This document shows positions 29,947-39,913 of a stretch of DNA of 64,000 nucleotides, one piece after another. Positions within the stretch are counted from its first letter, which is position 1, and every line of letters starts with the position of its first letter. The position numbers were made by a program, and so were the translations under genes. The notes below the pieces were generated by a model. It ran no database searches. It saw only the letters and a list, made by a program, of their open reading frames with translations, and was not told where the DNA came from. Source of the DNA: Myroides guanonis (GTDB taxonomy: Bacteria > Bacteroidota > Bacteroidia > Flavobacteriales > Flavobacteriaceae); the NCBI RefSeq assembly GCF_900114085.1, contig NZ_FORU01000003.1, forward strand, positions 1 to 64,000. The letters are read 5' to 3'.

Positions 29947-31710
29947 ATGCCTCTACAGAAATATTCGATGTTTTTCCTATATATTATTATAATCGGATCC
30001 CTTCTTGTTGCAAATGGTCAAAATGCTCATAACTATTCCACGAATTATAAAAATTGGTCTTTGGAACAATTTCGTAATCAATTAGATTCCGATTCTATAA
30101 ATGTTGAAACAAATAATATATACATTGAAAATTACCTTCAAAAAGCTAAAAAAGCTAAATCAGAAATAGATATTTTCAAAGCATATCAGAAGAAGATCTT
30201 ATTCTCTGAAAATTATAATCTCAGAATTGTATATGCTGATAGTCTACTAAACTATGCCTTAAAATCAAATAATAAATTACATATAGGTAATGCTTATGAT
30301 TACAAGAAGTTTGTAGAGTTTAAAGAAAAAAACTATGAAAAAGCACTTGAATATGGACTATTAGCAGAAAAATTCTTAACAGAAGAAAAAGACTATTTCA
30401 CTTTGAACTTAGTTAAAGGTGCTATAGGTGCCATTTACTATCATTTAGAAGACTATGAAAAATCTGAAAGGCTGTTCAAAGAAGCCGTTGACTACTATAG
30501 AAAAGACACTACCTATGACGGTATTAGAAATTTCACATACAGTTCGTATAGTTTAAGCAAAGCTTCATTTAAATTAGAGAAAAACGATACTTTACCTATA
30601 CTTATAAAACATGGATACACCATCTTACAAAAGTTAAATGAGGAAGACCGTGCTTTTACTAAATCTTATTTTGATCTAGTAAATGGCATGTATAATTATA
30701 GAAGGATGAATTTCTTTAAATCAGAATCACTGTTAAAGAACACTTTAAATCAATTTAGAAAAAATGGCGACTTTGCTAATGAACATTTGGTGTATTTATA
30801 TTTAGGGAAAAATGCTCTCAAACAAAACAAAAAAGAATTAGCTATAGATTATTTTAAAAAAATTGATAAGCTATATCTCGAAAAGAAATTTATTAACGTA
30901 GAATTAAGTGAGGCCTATGAGTACTTAATTGATTACTATAGAGATATTCATGACATTCAAAATCAATTATATTATACAAACATATTATTACAGATATCAA
31001 GTAATTTACACAAGAATAACACAAAGTTAGCAAGCTATCTACACACTCATTTAGATGCTAGAAAGCTAAAAGAAGCTAAAACTCAGTTAGAAATGGAACT
31101 AGTTCAAAATAAAAATTGGACTGGAAACGCATATTTAGGAATAATAGCTTTGATACTCTTAGTATTAGCAATTGTAATATATTATCAAAAAAAACAAAAA
31201 AAGCTAAAATCTAAATTCGATATACTAGTTTATAAACAATCAATAGATGAAATAGACAAAGCTCAATTTACTCTACACGAATCACTAACGCAAAAATTTA
31301 TATCAAATACATCTATTAATACACTAAACTTACTAGAAACGTCTCAAATCATACTTTTTAAACTCGAAGAATTTGAAAAAAGTAAAGGGTTTCTCGAAAA
31401 AATAACCTTAGATGATTTAGCTATTAAACTATCAACCAATCGATCTACTCTTTCTAAAGTAATAAATGAGTTTAAAGGAATGAGTTTTACGTCATATATT
31501 AAGAAGTTACGAATAGATTATGCTGTAAAAGAACTTACCAATAATCCAAAATGGCATCAATTCACTATAGAAGCTCTATCAGAAGAATTTGGATTTAGAA
31601 CATCTAAAAGTTTTTCCATGGCTTTTAAAGAAATCACTCAGATTCCTTTACACGATTTTCTTAAATTTAGAAGACAACAAAGTGAGATTAACAAGAATCG
31701 TTATTCCTAA
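29947..31710 (+). CDS. Membrane-spanning TPR regulator with C-terminal AraC-type DNA-binding domain (587 aa)
   Basis: This is probably a transcription regulator that senses outside the cytoplasm. A signal-type segment lies at about residues 8-25 (MFFLYIIIIGSLLVANGQ). Helical TPR-like repeats run over about 60-370 (for example GAIGAIYYHLEDYEKSERLF). A membrane helix lies at about 395-416 (YLGIIALILLVLAIVIYY). The C-terminus is a double helix-turn-helix AraC/XylS domain: LDDLAIKLSTNRSTLSKVI is the first recognition unit, and IEALSEEFGFRTSKSFSMAF followed by a P-HDF motif is the second. It is divergent from adhesin 4, the only gene that shares its upstream region, so control of that gene or the locus is plausible but unproven. 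Its stop overlaps the stop of the convergent thioredoxin gene by 4 bp. Confidence 0.88.
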   Translation: MPLQKYSMFFLYIIIIGSLLVANGQNAHNYSTNYKNWSLEQFRNQLDSDSINVETNNIYIENYLQKAKKAKSEIDIFKAYQKKILFSENYNLRIVYADSLLNYALKSNNKLHIGNAYDYKKFVEFKEKNYEKALEYGLLAEKFLTEEKDYFTLNLVKGAIGAIYYHLEDYEKSERLFKEAVDYYRKDTTYDGIRNFTYSSYSLSKASFKLEKNDTLPILIKHGYTILQKLNEEDRAFTKSYFDLVNGMYNYRRMNFFKSESLLKNTLNQFRKNGDFANEHLVYLYLGKNALKQNKKELAIDYFKKIDKLYLEKKFINVELSEAYEYLIDYYRDIHDIQNQLYYTNILLQISSNLHKNNTKLASYLHTHLDARKLKEAKTQLEMELVQNKNWTGNAYLGIIALILLVLAIVIYYQKKQKKLKSKFDILVYKQSIDEIDKAQFTLHESLTQKFISNTSINTLNLLETSQIILFKLEEFEKSKGFLEKITLDDLAIKLSTNRSTLSKVINEFKGMSFTSYIKKLRIDYAVKELTNNPKWHQFTIEALSEEFGFRTSKSFSMAFKEITQIPLHDFLKFRRQQSEINKNRYS

Positions 31711-32285
31711 GGGTTAACCTCTATCAAACTATCTAAAATTGTTCTAAAAGAACTACTATTCCAATCTGCAGCTCTAAATTTTTTCACAACAATAGTACCT
31801 TTTTTATCAATCACAAATGAAGCAGGTATTGAGTTTGATTGCATTGCTTCTGGTGGTGCACTGACTGGATAATAAATTGGTAAAGTATAGCCATGTTTTA
31901 GCTTAAAAGCTTTCACCTTATCTTCCGATTCTGAAGTCACAAATAAAAAAACAACCTTATCCTTATAATCATCATACAATTTCTGAAAACTAGGTTTTTC
32001 AGCTATACAAGGTGGACACCAAGTTGCCCAAAAATTCACAAGAATTACTTTTCCTTCCAAATCTTCAAACAAAACTTCTTCACCATTCTCATTTTTTAAA
32101 AACCAATGTGCTCCGCTTATAGATTCTTGATTTGAAACAGCCTCTACACTAGGACTAAAAGCAAATAATCGATTAACCCAAATCTTTAATTCTGTTCCCA
32201 ATGGAGTAAAAAACATCACACCTAAAATCGCAACAAAAATAATGTTAGACACCCACCCTTTCTTCTTACTTTTCTCTTCTTTCAT
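31707..32285 (-). CDS. TlpA-like membrane-anchored thioredoxin (192 aa)
   Basis: This is a thiol-disulfide oxidoreductase of the TlpA/ResA type. One membrane segment at about residues 14-30 (IIFVAILGVMFFTPLG) anchors a thioredoxin fold outside the cytoplasm. The active site is NFWATWCPPCIAEKPSF at about residue 90, with the CPPC pair typical of this family. The segment NSIPASFVIDKKGTIV carries the cis-proline loop. Proteins of this type reduce or isomerise disulfides in exported proteins, often during cytochrome maturation. The nearby Cys-rich adhesins could be clients, but that is speculation. The gene is convergent with the AraC-type regulator; the two stop codons overlap. It lies 50 bp downstream of the HD-domain gene on the same strand. 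Confidence 0.88.
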   Translation of the reverse strand: MKEEKSKKKGWVSNIIFVAILGVMFFTPLGTELKIWVNRLFAFSPSVEAVSNQESISGAHWFLKNENGEEVLFEDLEGKVILVNFWATWCPPCIAEKPSFQKLYDDYKDKVVFLFVTSESEDKVKAFKLKHGYTLPIYYPVSAPPEAMQSNSIPASFVIDKKGTIVVKKFRAADWNSSSFRTILDSLIEVNP

Positions 32286-32335
32286 GTTTCTTAATTATTG
32301 AACTAAAAATATATCTTTTTTAACAATCATAATTC

Positions 32336-32929
32336 TTAATCTTTAGATAGAATTCCCTTCTCTACACTATCATTGATTATACCTTTAGCCAAATCCCATA
32401 TAATTGTAGATCCATCTTCAATCACTTGTTTTTTCTCATATACTTTATTGTAACTAACATCAAACTCTTTCCAAGTACCTCCATTATTTGATGCATTCTG
32501 CAACAATGGTTCCAATCTATCCATGGCTCTAGCAAATTTAGCCTCTTGGGTCTTTCCTGCTTCAAACTCCTCCCAAATACCAATCAATTCTTCCGACTGT
32601 TTCTTTGGCAATAATCCAAATATTCTATTAGCCGCTGCTCTTTCTTCATCCGTATTTGAATGATCTTTGTTTTCATCATAGATAAAAGTATCCCCTGCAT
32701 CGATTTCAACGATATCGTGAATAAGAACCATTTTAACCACTTTTAGAACATCAATTGGTTCATTTGAATGTTCCGCTAATACAATAGTCATCATAGCTAG
32801 ATGCCAACTATGTTCCGCGTCATTTTCGTTCCTATCACTACCAAACAGCTTTGTTCTTCTCTGAATATATTTGATTTTATCAATTTCTTTAATAAAATCT
32901 AATTGTTGTAATAATTCTACAGAATGCAT
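32336..32929 (-). CDS. HD-domain phosphohydrolase (YfbR/HDDC2-like, 197 aa)
   Basis: This is a small metal-dependent phosphohydrolase of the HD superfamily. The metal-binding signature is visible: the first histidine in AEHSWHLAMMTIVLAEH (about residue 40), the HD pair in VLIHDIVEIDAGDTF (about 70-75), and a later acidic residue in RAMDRLEPLLQNASNNGG. The length and these motifs fit the YfbR/HDDC2 group, some of which are 5'-deoxynucleotidases. The substrate here is not shown. It lies just upstream of the TlpA-like gene on the same strand. Confidence 0.85.
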   Translation of the reverse strand: MHSVELLQQLDFIKEIDKIKYIQRRTKLFGSDRNENDAEHSWHLAMMTIVLAEHSNEPIDVLKVVKMVLIHDIVEIDAGDTFIYDENKDHSNTDEERAAANRIFGLLPKKQSEELIGIWEEFEAGKTQEAKFARAMDRLEPLLQNASNNGGTWKEFDVSYNKVYEKKQVIEDGSTIIWDLAKGIINDSVEKGILSKD

Positions 32930-33040
32930 TTCTAATAAATTAAAATGATTGTTTAAAGTTAATTCTATTTTAGGATAGACTCTCTAATTTCATATATAAA
33001 TAAGAGTAATCTAGATTTTTATCGAATCGCGCATATTTGC

Positions 33041-33079
33041 AAAAAAAAACAGCAATAAACCTTAGTTTACTGCTGTTTT
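33041..33079 (-). terminator. Terminator of the aconitase gene
   Basis: The arms at 33046-33060 and 33065-33079 form a 15-bp stem. It is perfect in the minus-strand transcript, where the single mismatch becomes a G-U pair. A run of nine T follows. It lies about 65 bp past the stop at 33142. Confidence 0.9.
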
Positions 33080-33141
33080 CAGTTTTTATAAAATAATCAG
33101 CCTATTAATTATAATTATAGGGGACTCTACTAGCAAAAAAA

Positions 33142-35406
33142 TTAAGCTCTTCCTGCAGCTATTAAGTTAAGAGCAGAACCTGCCTTAAACCATTCTACCT
33201 GACTAGCATTGTAAGTATGGTTAGCCATAATAATATCTTTAGAGCCATCCGCATGAACAAACTCTAAAGTCAATGGTTTACCTGGAGCAAAATCAACTAA
33301 GTCTAAGAAGTTGATTGTATCATCTTCTTGAATTTTGTCATAATCTGCTTCATTAGCAAAAACCAATGCTAACATACCTTGTTTTTTCAAGTTTGTTTCA
33401 TGAATACGAGCAAATGATTTTACCAATACCGCTGTAACACCTAAATGACGAGGTTCCATTGCAGCATGCTCACGTGATGAACCTTCACCATAGTTTTGGT
33501 CTCCAACTACAATTGTCGGTATACCAGCCGCTTTGTATGCTCTTTGAACAGCAGGAACTTCTCCATACTCTCCTGTCAATTGATTTTTAACTTTATTTGC
33601 AAGATGATTGAAAGCATTCTCTGCACCAATCAACATATTATTAGAGATATTATCTAAGTGCCCACGGAAACGCAACCAAGGACCAGCCATAGAAATATGG
33701 TCAGTTGTACATTTACCAAAAGCTTTAATAAGTAATTTAGCTCCTGTAATATTTTTTCCGTCCCAAGGTTTGAAAGGGTCTAGCAATTGTAAACGTTGAG
33801 ATGTTTCAGAAACAGCAATACTAACACTAGAACCATCTTCCGCTGGAGCTTGATAACCTGGATCTTCCACATCAAATCCTTTTGTAGGTAATTCATCTCC
33901 CGTTGGAGCTACTAAACGTACTTCTTCTCCATTATCATTCAATAACGTATCTGTGATTGGGTTAAAACTCAAGTCCCCTGAAATTGCTAGCGCAGCAACC
34001 ATTTCCGGTGAAGTTACGAAAGCATGTGTATTTGGATTTCCATCTGCACGTTTCGAGAAGTTACGGTTGAACGAATGTACAATCGTGTTTTTCTCTTGCT
34101 TATCAGCTCCTTCTCTATCCCACTGTCCAATACAAGGTCCACAAGCATTTGTAAATACTTTTGTACCCATCTTTTCAAATGTATCGATAATTCCATCACG
34201 TTCGATAGTATATCTAATAAGCTCCGAACCTGGATTAATACCAAACTCAGCTTTAGGAGTAATTCCATGCTTAACCGCTTGTTCAACGATAGAAGCAGCT
34301 CTTGACATATCTTCATATGAAGAGTTTGTACATGAACCAATTAATCCCCATTCAACTTTTAATGGCCATCCGTTTTTCGCAGCCTCTTCTTTCATTTTAG
34401 AAACTGGAGTTCCTCTATCTGGAGTAAATGGTCCGTTGATATAAGGCTCTAATTCTGAAAGGTTAATTTCGATTAACTCATCGAAATACTGCGCAGGGTT
34501 TGCATATACCTCAGCATCACCTGTTAAGTGTTCAGCAACTTTATCTGCTGCATCTACAACGTCTTGACGACCTGTAGCTGCTAAATATCTTCTCATAGAA
34601 TCATCGTAACCGAAAGTTGAAGTCGTAGCACCGATTTCAGCTCCCATATTACAGATAGTTCCTTTACCAGTACATGACATAGATGTAGCACCTTCTCCAA
34701 AGTATTCAACAATAGCACCAGTTCCACCTTTTACAGTTAAAATGTCTGCTACTCTTAAAATAACATCTTTTGGAGCTGTCCATCCATTCAGTTTACCAGT
34801 TAACTTAACACCGATTAATTTAGGAAATTTCAATTCCCAAGCCATACCAGACATAACGTCTACAGCATCAGCTCCACCAACACCAATTGCTAACATTCCC
34901 AATCCACCAGCATTTACTGTGTGAGAGTCAGTTCCAATCATCATTCCCCCAGGGAACGCGTAGTTCTCTAGAACGATTTGGTGAATAATACCAGCTCCTG
35001 GTTTCCAAAAACCAATTCCATATTTATTAGAAACAGATGAAAGAAAGTTAAAAACTTCTGATGATTGTGTTTCTGCTACTTTCAAGTCAGTTGCTGCACC
35101 TACTTTCGCTTGAATAAGGTGATCACAGTGTACTGTCGTAGGAACTGCAACTTTCTCTTTACCTGCATGCATAAATTGCAACAAAGCCATTTGAGCAGTT
35201 GCGTCTTGACAAGCTACGCGGTCTGGAGCAAAATCAACATAGTCATTTCCTCTTTCAAAAGCCTGTGTTGGTGTACCATCCCATAAGTGAGTATACAAAA
35301 TTTTCTCAGAAAGTGTCAAAGGACGACCAACTAACTCACGTGCTTTAGCAACGCGGTCTGGCATCTTTTCGTACACTTTTTTAATCATTTCAATATCAAA
35401 AGCCAT
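33142..35406 (-). CDS. acn: Aconitate hydratase, mitochondrial type (754 aa)
   Basis: This enzyme interconverts citrate and isocitrate through cis-aconitate in the TCA cycle, in the cytoplasm, with a [4Fe-4S] cluster. Cluster ligands are visible in [18 protein letters not shown] and [13 protein letters not shown], and the substrate-binding motif in [20 protein letters not shown]. The C-terminal swivel domain includes [16 protein letters not shown]. The length of about 750 residues matches the mitochondrial-type family found in Bacteroidota rather than the longer AcnA or AcnB. It is transcribed alone, with a -7 box upstream and a strong terminator downstream. Confidence 0.96.
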   Translation of the reverse strand: MAFDIEMIKKVYEKMPDRVAKARELVGRPLTLSEKILYTHLWDGTPTQAFERGNDYVDFAPDRVACQDATAQMALLQFMHAGKEKVAVPTTVHCDHLIQAKVGAATDLKVAETQSSEVFNFLSSVSNKYGIGFWKPGAGIIHQIVLENYAFPGGMMIGTDSHTVNAGGLGMLAIGVGGADAVDVMSGMAWELKFPKLIGVKLTGKLNGWTAPKDVILRVADILTVKGGTGAIVEYFGEGATSMSCTGKGTICNMGAEIGATTSTFGYDDSMRRYLAATGRQDVVDAADKVAEHLTGDAEVYANPAQYFDELIEINLSELEPYINGPFTPDRGTPVSKMKEEAAKNGWPLKVEWGLIGSCTNSSYEDMSRAASIVEQAVKHGITPKAEFGINPGSELIRYTIERDGIIDTFEKMGTKVFTNACGPCIGQWDREGADKQEKNTIVHSFNRNFSKRADGNPNTHAFVTSPEMVAALAISGDLSFNPITDTLLNDNGEEVRLVAPTGDELPTKGFDVEDPGYQAPAEDGSSVSIAVSETSQRLQLLDPFKPWDGKNITGAKLLIKAFGKCTTDHISMAGPWLRFRGHLDNISNNMLIGAENAFNHLANKVKNQLTGEYGEVPAVQRAYKAAGIPTIVVGDQNYGEGSSREHAAMEPRHLGVTAVLVKSFARIHETNLKKQGMLALVFANEADYDKIQEDDTINFLDLVDFAPGKPLTLEFVHADGSKDIIMANHTYNASQVEWFKAGSALNLIAAGRA

Positions 35407-35449
35407 ATCTATAAATAGAGTTTAATTAGAATTATATTTTTTAACGTTA

Positions 35450-35457
35450 CAAATTTA
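35450..35457 (-). promoter_or_regulatory. -7 box for aconitase
   Basis: On the minus strand this reads TAAATTTG (TAnnTTTG), 43 bp upstream of the ATG at 35406. No TTG at the usual -33 spacing was found. Confidence 0.5.
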
Positions 35458-35640
35458 ATCAAACAAAACCATATTTAAAAATTTTTAAATAATCGGACAT
35501 TTCGAAGTATTATTATTTATAAACATTCTAGTTTAATGAATTATAATTAAAGATTTTAATACTTTGAGGCATTTAATTTGAAATTATTTATTTTTTAATC
35601 ATTAAAATATCATATTCAAAATGAATGACATGGTTTCATA

Positions 35641-35679
35641 AAAAAAAGACATTTTGAACAATTGTCAAAATGTCTTTTT
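35641..35679 (-). terminator. Terminator of the parvulin chaperone operon
   Basis: A perfect 15-bp inverted repeat (35643-35657 with 35665-35679; core AAAAAGACATTTTGA) has a 7-nt loop and A/T runs on both sides. It lies 23 bp past the stop codon at 35703. Confidence 0.9.
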
Positions 35680-35702
35680 AAGCCTAAAATAATAGGTAAT
35701 TC

Positions 35703-37076
35703 TTATTTTTTCAACCAATTATTTTGAAATTCGCAGTCTCTATATTCACCTTGAATATCAATATAAGTGTCATTTATCTTATCATTTAACCATTTTGAGA
35801 CAGCCTCTCCTTGTTTTTTATTCAAAGCTAGCTCTTTCACTTTGGTGTAATCTTCTACATAATCGATTAAATGTTCTTTCAATCTCTTATTCACTTTCAC
35901 AATACGATATGATTTATCCCCAGTTTGCCCTACTTTTATTGCAGGTTGTGATATCTCCCCTTCTTTTAAATTAGAAACCAAAGAATACAAAGATCTATCT
36001 TCCATCTTATTTAATTCAAAGCGAGGATCTTGAGTCATTGGATGTCTTAAAATCCCACCGTTATTCCTAGTATCCTTCTCATCAGAAGAAGCTAATGCTG
36101 CTTCTTCAAAAGTTATTTCACCATCTACAATTTTCTTGCGTATACCTTCAATTTTAACCTTTGCCTCTTCAACAGCTTCTTCTGTTGGCTTAGGACTTAA
36201 TAAGATATGACGTAAATCTAATTGTTGTCCTCTGATTTTTTCCAAATAAATAATATGAAAACCATACTCCGATTCAAATGGAGCAGATATCTCACCCTCA
36301 GCCATACTGAATGCAACATCCTTAAACTCTTTTACAAATGCCGTTTTCTTAGTTATTGAATAAAAACCTCCATTGGGAACAGACGCTTTATCTTCTGAAA
36401 ACAAAACAGCTTTACTAAAGAAACTACCTCCTCCATTTAAAACTTCAGAACGCATTTCATTTAAACGATCGATTACTTTTTGCTTTTGTTCTTTAGATAC
36501 CACAGGTTTCACAACTATCTCTGCCAATTCCACTTCGTCTCCAACCATAGGTAATTGGTCTTTTGGAATTTCATTAAAGAATTGACGAACTTCTTCTGGT
36601 GTAATCTGTACGTTTTTCACGATATGAGATTGCATGTTTTGAGTAAGCTTATTTTGCTTTACAATATCATAGAAATACTCACGGAACTCTTCAACTGACT
36701 TCTTATTGTAAAAAGCCAGAATTTCTTTCATCGACCCAACGCGCTCCACCATCGTTTCGATTTGTTGATCCATAAAACCATTTATCTCAACATCAGTAAC
36801 TTCTAAACTATCTTGTATAGCATGGTGTGCAAACATTCTATCTTCCAAAAGTTTTCCAAACATTTGACATCTAGTTATTCCCGCGGTAGAAATTCCTTGC
36901 GCCTGAAGCTCTACCAATGTTTTATCTATATCGGAATCTAAAATCACGTATTCTCCAACAACCCCTACAACTCCATCGACTTTCTTTTTAGCATCATCTT
37001 GAGCCATTACTCCAACTCCTGTCAAAGTCAATAAAAGCCCAAATACTAAAGCTTTCCTTTTATTTATAAACTTCAT
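35703..37076 (-). CDS. SurA-like periplasmic peptidylprolyl isomerase (457 aa)
   Basis: This periplasmic chaperone/isomerase assists folding of outer-membrane proteins. I chose the ATG ending at 37076 because it gives a clean signal peptide (MKFINKRKALVFGLLLTLTG, cleaved near VMAQ). The frame upstream to 37100 adds eight polar residues. A SurA-type N-terminal domain covers about 30-170 (VDGVVGVVGEYVILDSDID). Two parvulin domains follow: one at about 180-285, ending in the typical FESEYGFHIIYLEK, and one from about 290 (LRHILLSPKP, then ITFEEAALASSDEKDTRNNG). The length fits the Flavobacteriia SurA family. The gene is the last of a three-gene operon. Its start overlaps the end of the upstream lipoprotein gene by 17 bp, suggesting translational coupling. 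Confidence 0.9.
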   Translation of the reverse strand: MKFINKRKALVFGLLLTLTGVGVMAQDDAKKKVDGVVGVVGEYVILDSDIDKTLVELQAQGISTAGITRCQMFGKLLEDRMFAHHAIQDSLEVTDVEINGFMDQQIETMVERVGSMKEILAFYNKKSVEEFREYFYDIVKQNKLTQNMQSHIVKNVQITPEEVRQFFNEIPKDQLPMVGDEVELAEIVVKPVVSKEQKQKVIDRLNEMRSEVLNGGGSFFSKAVLFSEDKASVPNGGFYSITKKTAFVKEFKDVAFSMAEGEISAPFESEYGFHIIYLEKIRGQQLDLRHILLSPKPTEEAVEEAKVKIEGIRKKIVDGEITFEEAALASSDEKDTRNNGGILRHPMTQDPRFELNKMEDRSLYSLVSNLKEGEISQPAIKVGQTGDKSYRIVKVNKRLKEHLIDYVEDYTKVKELALNKKQGEAVSKWLNDKINDTYIDIQGEYRDCEFQNNWLKK

Positions 37077-37926
37077 ATTTCTTGTTTTTTGTTGCATCAT
37101 CTAAAATATCTTTTTGTAATTTTTTCATTAATTCCATTTTTCTATTGTTTAACAACATCATTTCCAATGTTGGCTTGATGTAATCATACGGAGCAATAGA
37201 CTTTTTTTGTAAAACCTTAAACACTTTTACCATATAGGTACTCACCGAATCCTGAACCTCATAAAACATATTTCCTGACAAATAGGTCGAAACATTTTCA
37301 GGTGTAACAAACGGCAAGCGGTCGTAAATTTGATTCACATTTACCCATACTGTGTCATTTAACGCATAGGACTTCATCTGCAAAGATAAATCTTCTAACT
37401 TACTAAAATCTTCTTTTTTAGAAGACATAAAGTATTTTTTAATCTTACTTAAATTTGTATTCCCATTCATGACATTTACATAACGTAATTGTACCAATAC
37501 ATCATCTGTTAGTAATCGTTCTTTATTTTGCTCATAATAAGCTCTTAAATCAGAATCTTGAACTACTGTATCAACCTTTTGGCGTACCAATAAATCTAAA
37601 TAAGCCGTTGTAAGCAAGTCGTTTTTAAAATTATTAACTAATTCCTGAATCTCTTCTTTCTTTTCATCACTTAAATTAAAATCAGCTGCGTCTAACAATA
37701 GCTGCTTTGTTGCCCAACTATCCATATAGTTTTTAACCATTGATATACTATCTTCCTGAGATGTACCTAATGGAACTAAACTTTCTAATTCAGATTTAGG
37801 TAAATAATTATCATTTACACGAGCAACTGAATCTTCGATTTTTCCATTATTTTTAAAACACGAGCTTGTTAACCCTAAAATCAAAAACAATAAAAACACA
37901 GCTTTTTTAGGTAGTACTTTTCTCAT
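37060..37926 (-). CDS. Periplasmic lipoprotein of the SurA/PPIase operon, no recognisable catalytic parvulin domain (288 aa)
   Basis: This is a lipoprotein with a lipobox at about residues 19-23 (LTSSC after AVFLLFLILG). The body is mostly helical and charged, and the segment DNYLPKSELESLVPLG resembles the start of SurA-type chaperone domains. The signature strands of an active parvulin domain (a HIL motif near the start and a GYH-I motif at the end) are not seen. It may therefore be a non-catalytic chaperone that works with its two parvulin neighbours. That role is inferred from operon position: 11 bp after the upstream gene and overlapping the downstream one. Confidence 0.75.
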   Translation of the reverse strand: MRKVLPKKAVFLLFLILGLTSSCFKNNGKIEDSVARVNDNYLPKSELESLVPLGTSQEDSISMVKNYMDSWATKQLLLDAADFNLSDEKKEEIQELVNNFKNDLLTTAYLDLLVRQKVDTVVQDSDLRAYYEQNKERLLTDDVLVQLRYVNVMNGNTNLSKIKKYFMSSKKEDFSKLEDLSLQMKSYALNDTVWVNVNQIYDRLPFVTPENVSTYLSGNMFYEVQDSVSTYMVKVFKVLQKKSIAPYDYIKPTLEMMLLNNRKMELMKKLQKDILDDATKNKKYEVYK

Positions 37927-37937
37927 AAACCTATTTT

Positions 37938-39890
37938 TTACATTTGCTTTAATACTTCCATATTACGCTTTATAATTTTATTTCTTCTCAACGATTCCAT
38001 CCATTTTCGCTCATACTCTTCTTGATAATCCGAAATTACTTTATCTCTTTTCTCATCTAAAGATGCTGTTCTAGCCACAAAAACTTCTTTTACCTGAATC
38101 ACTGTAAATTCGCTTTCATGTTGGAAATCATATACTCCTTCCTTAATCGGCTCCTTTATATCCTTTAATAGCTCTTGAGTATCTAATATCATTTCATCAA
38201 CCAACCAAGATTGAGTATGTTTCGAATTAAAAGATTCTAACACCTCAACTTTAGTTTTCCCTTGCAATAGCAATTTCTTTATTTTCTTAGCTTCTTTTTT
38301 ATTTGTCAATTTAAATCGCAATACACTAGCCTTCTCTTTAATATAATAATCAGCTTTATGATTATTATAATACTCAGTATATCCTACTGTATCTGACTTC
38401 ACCTTTTGCCAAACCTCTTTTTGCATTAAATCAAATAGCAACAAACCATCTTGATACTCTGTTATCAAAGCCTTAAATTCCAAATTTAAATCCTCTAAAT
38501 TTGTTGTGTAATAATTCTTTAACTCTGTTTCTACGAAATTTTTGTAAAGAACCTCTATAGCAATAGGCACCTCCTTAAAATTTCGAACAGTCAACTGATT
38601 ACCTACAACATATCCAAAAAAATCAGATAGCTTCAACTCCATTGAATTATTGATTTTCACCAAAAAAGAATCTTTATAAGAACCTATTTCAGTTACTTTC
38701 CATGAATTGGACAAAACCTTTTCAGAAAAATAACTAGGAAGTTTTTTTACTAATAATCTACTTTCCTCTATCGGGAATTGTATCTTCAATTCTTCTATTA
38801 GATGATCATTGATAACCCTAGATCGTTCATCTCTTCTAACCTTAACCTTTAAACTACCTTTTATAGCCTCAAAACTTGGTAAAGGGAATTTCTCTTTTAA
38901 TCGGACAATATGCCAAGCATAATCCGTCTCTATGGGTTCTGAAATCTCATTTGGGTTATTTAAAGCATAAGCAATATCTTCTAAGACAGGATTTCGAAGT
39001 GCACCAGAAGTAAACCGTTGAATCTCTCCACCTCTATCTTTTGTTATTTTGTCATCCGAATATTGTTTAACAAGTACTTCAAAATCAGCCCCAGATTTCA
39101 ATTGCTTATAGAGCTCTTTAATGCGTTTTTCAACCTCCTTATCTTTATCAATATTACCCTCCTCAGATTTCAGAAGCATTAAATGAGCAATAGAAATCTC
39201 TCCTCTTGTATCTCGAACATCCTCTACCTTAATAAGATGATATCCAAACTGACTTCGCACTGGTAATGACACATCACCAACATTAGTGTTATAAGCACCC
39301 GTTTCAAATGGATAAACCATCTTAAACACGCTAAAAAAACCAACATTTCCTCCATTTTCTTGGGCAGAGGGATCATCAGAATACTTTTTGGCCATTTCAG
39401 AGAAACTGGCTCCTGATTGTATTTCGTTTCTGACACTCATTGCCTTGTCATACATCTTCAAACTATCTTGAGGACGAGCATTAGGATCTAATAAAAAAAG
39501 AATATGAGAAGCATTAATTTCTTTCAAAGAGCGTTCATAAGCTTCTTGTATCAATGCGTCAGTGATTTTTTCAGAACTTAAATACCTTGCAACCAATTGA
39601 TTTCTATTCTGACTTAATTCTTCTTTGTAGAGTTTCAAAGTATCCAATCCTAGTTCTTTAGCTTTAAGGACTTTTAATTTATAATCAATATATAGGTTCA
39701 AATATTCCTTAACATCCCTTTCTGATTCAGGAATTAAATCAATATTTTTGTTATATACATAGTTGAAATCCTCTATGTAATACGGTTGCTCATCAATTGT
39801 AAATAAAACCTCTTTTGCGTTCTTTTGAGCCACTGAATAACTAACTGTCATTCCAATACACAAAATAGTAAGTAGTCGTTTTAAATTCAT
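37938..39890 (-). CDS. Periplasmic peptidylprolyl isomerase with two parvulin domains (650 aa)
   Basis: This is an exported foldase of the PpiC/SurA/PpiD superfamily. A GTG at 39905 extends the frame, but the ATG ending at 39890 gives a clean signal peptide (MNLKRLLTILCIGMTVSYSV) and is preferred. An N-terminal helical domain covers about 20-110. The first parvulin domain, about 120-230, starts at NASHILFLLDPNARP and ends at RSQFGYHLIKVEDV. The second, about 232-335, starts at SIAHLMLLKSEEG and ends at TDYAWHIVRLKEK. The remaining C-terminal half of about 310 residues is charged and not assignable. It is the first gene of the operon and has a promoter immediately upstream. Confidence 0.88.
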   Translation of the reverse strand: MNLKRLLTILCIGMTVSYSVAQKNAKEVLFTIDEQPYYIEDFNYVYNKNIDLIPESERDVKEYLNLYIDYKLKVLKAKELGLDTLKLYKEELSQNRNQLVARYLSSEKITDALIQEAYERSLKEINASHILFLLDPNARPQDSLKMYDKAMSVRNEIQSGASFSEMAKKYSDDPSAQENGGNVGFFSVFKMVYPFETGAYNTNVGDVSLPVRSQFGYHLIKVEDVRDTRGEISIAHLMLLKSEEGNIDKDKEVEKRIKELYKQLKSGADFEVLVKQYSDDKITKDRGGEIQRFTSGALRNPVLEDIAYALNNPNEISEPIETDYAWHIVRLKEKFPLPSFEAIKGSLKVKVRRDERSRVINDHLIEELKIQFPIEESRLLVKKLPSYFSEKVLSNSWKVTEIGSYKDSFLVKINNSMELKLSDFFGYVVGNQLTVRNFKEVPIAIEVLYKNFVETELKNYYTTNLEDLNLEFKALITEYQDGLLLFDLMQKEVWQKVKSDTVGYTEYYNNHKADYYIKEKASVLRFKLTNKKEAKKIKKLLLQGKTKVEVLESFNSKHTQSWLVDEMILDTQELLKDIKEPIKEGVYDFQHESEFTVIQVKEVFVARTASLDEKRDKVISDYQEEYERKWMESLRRNKIIKRNMEVLKQM

Positions 39891-39913
39891 AATTGAAGTA
39901 TTCACAGTTGCTG

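Noticed and set aside
34014..34340. Open frames of 90-160 codons antisense or shifted within the aconitase gene
   Set aside because: They overlap a fully conserved gene, have no recognisable domain and no start context of their own.
39890..39905. GTG start of the two-parvulin chaperone at 39905
   Set aside because: The ATG five codons later gives a cleaner signal peptide and the promoter spacing still fits.
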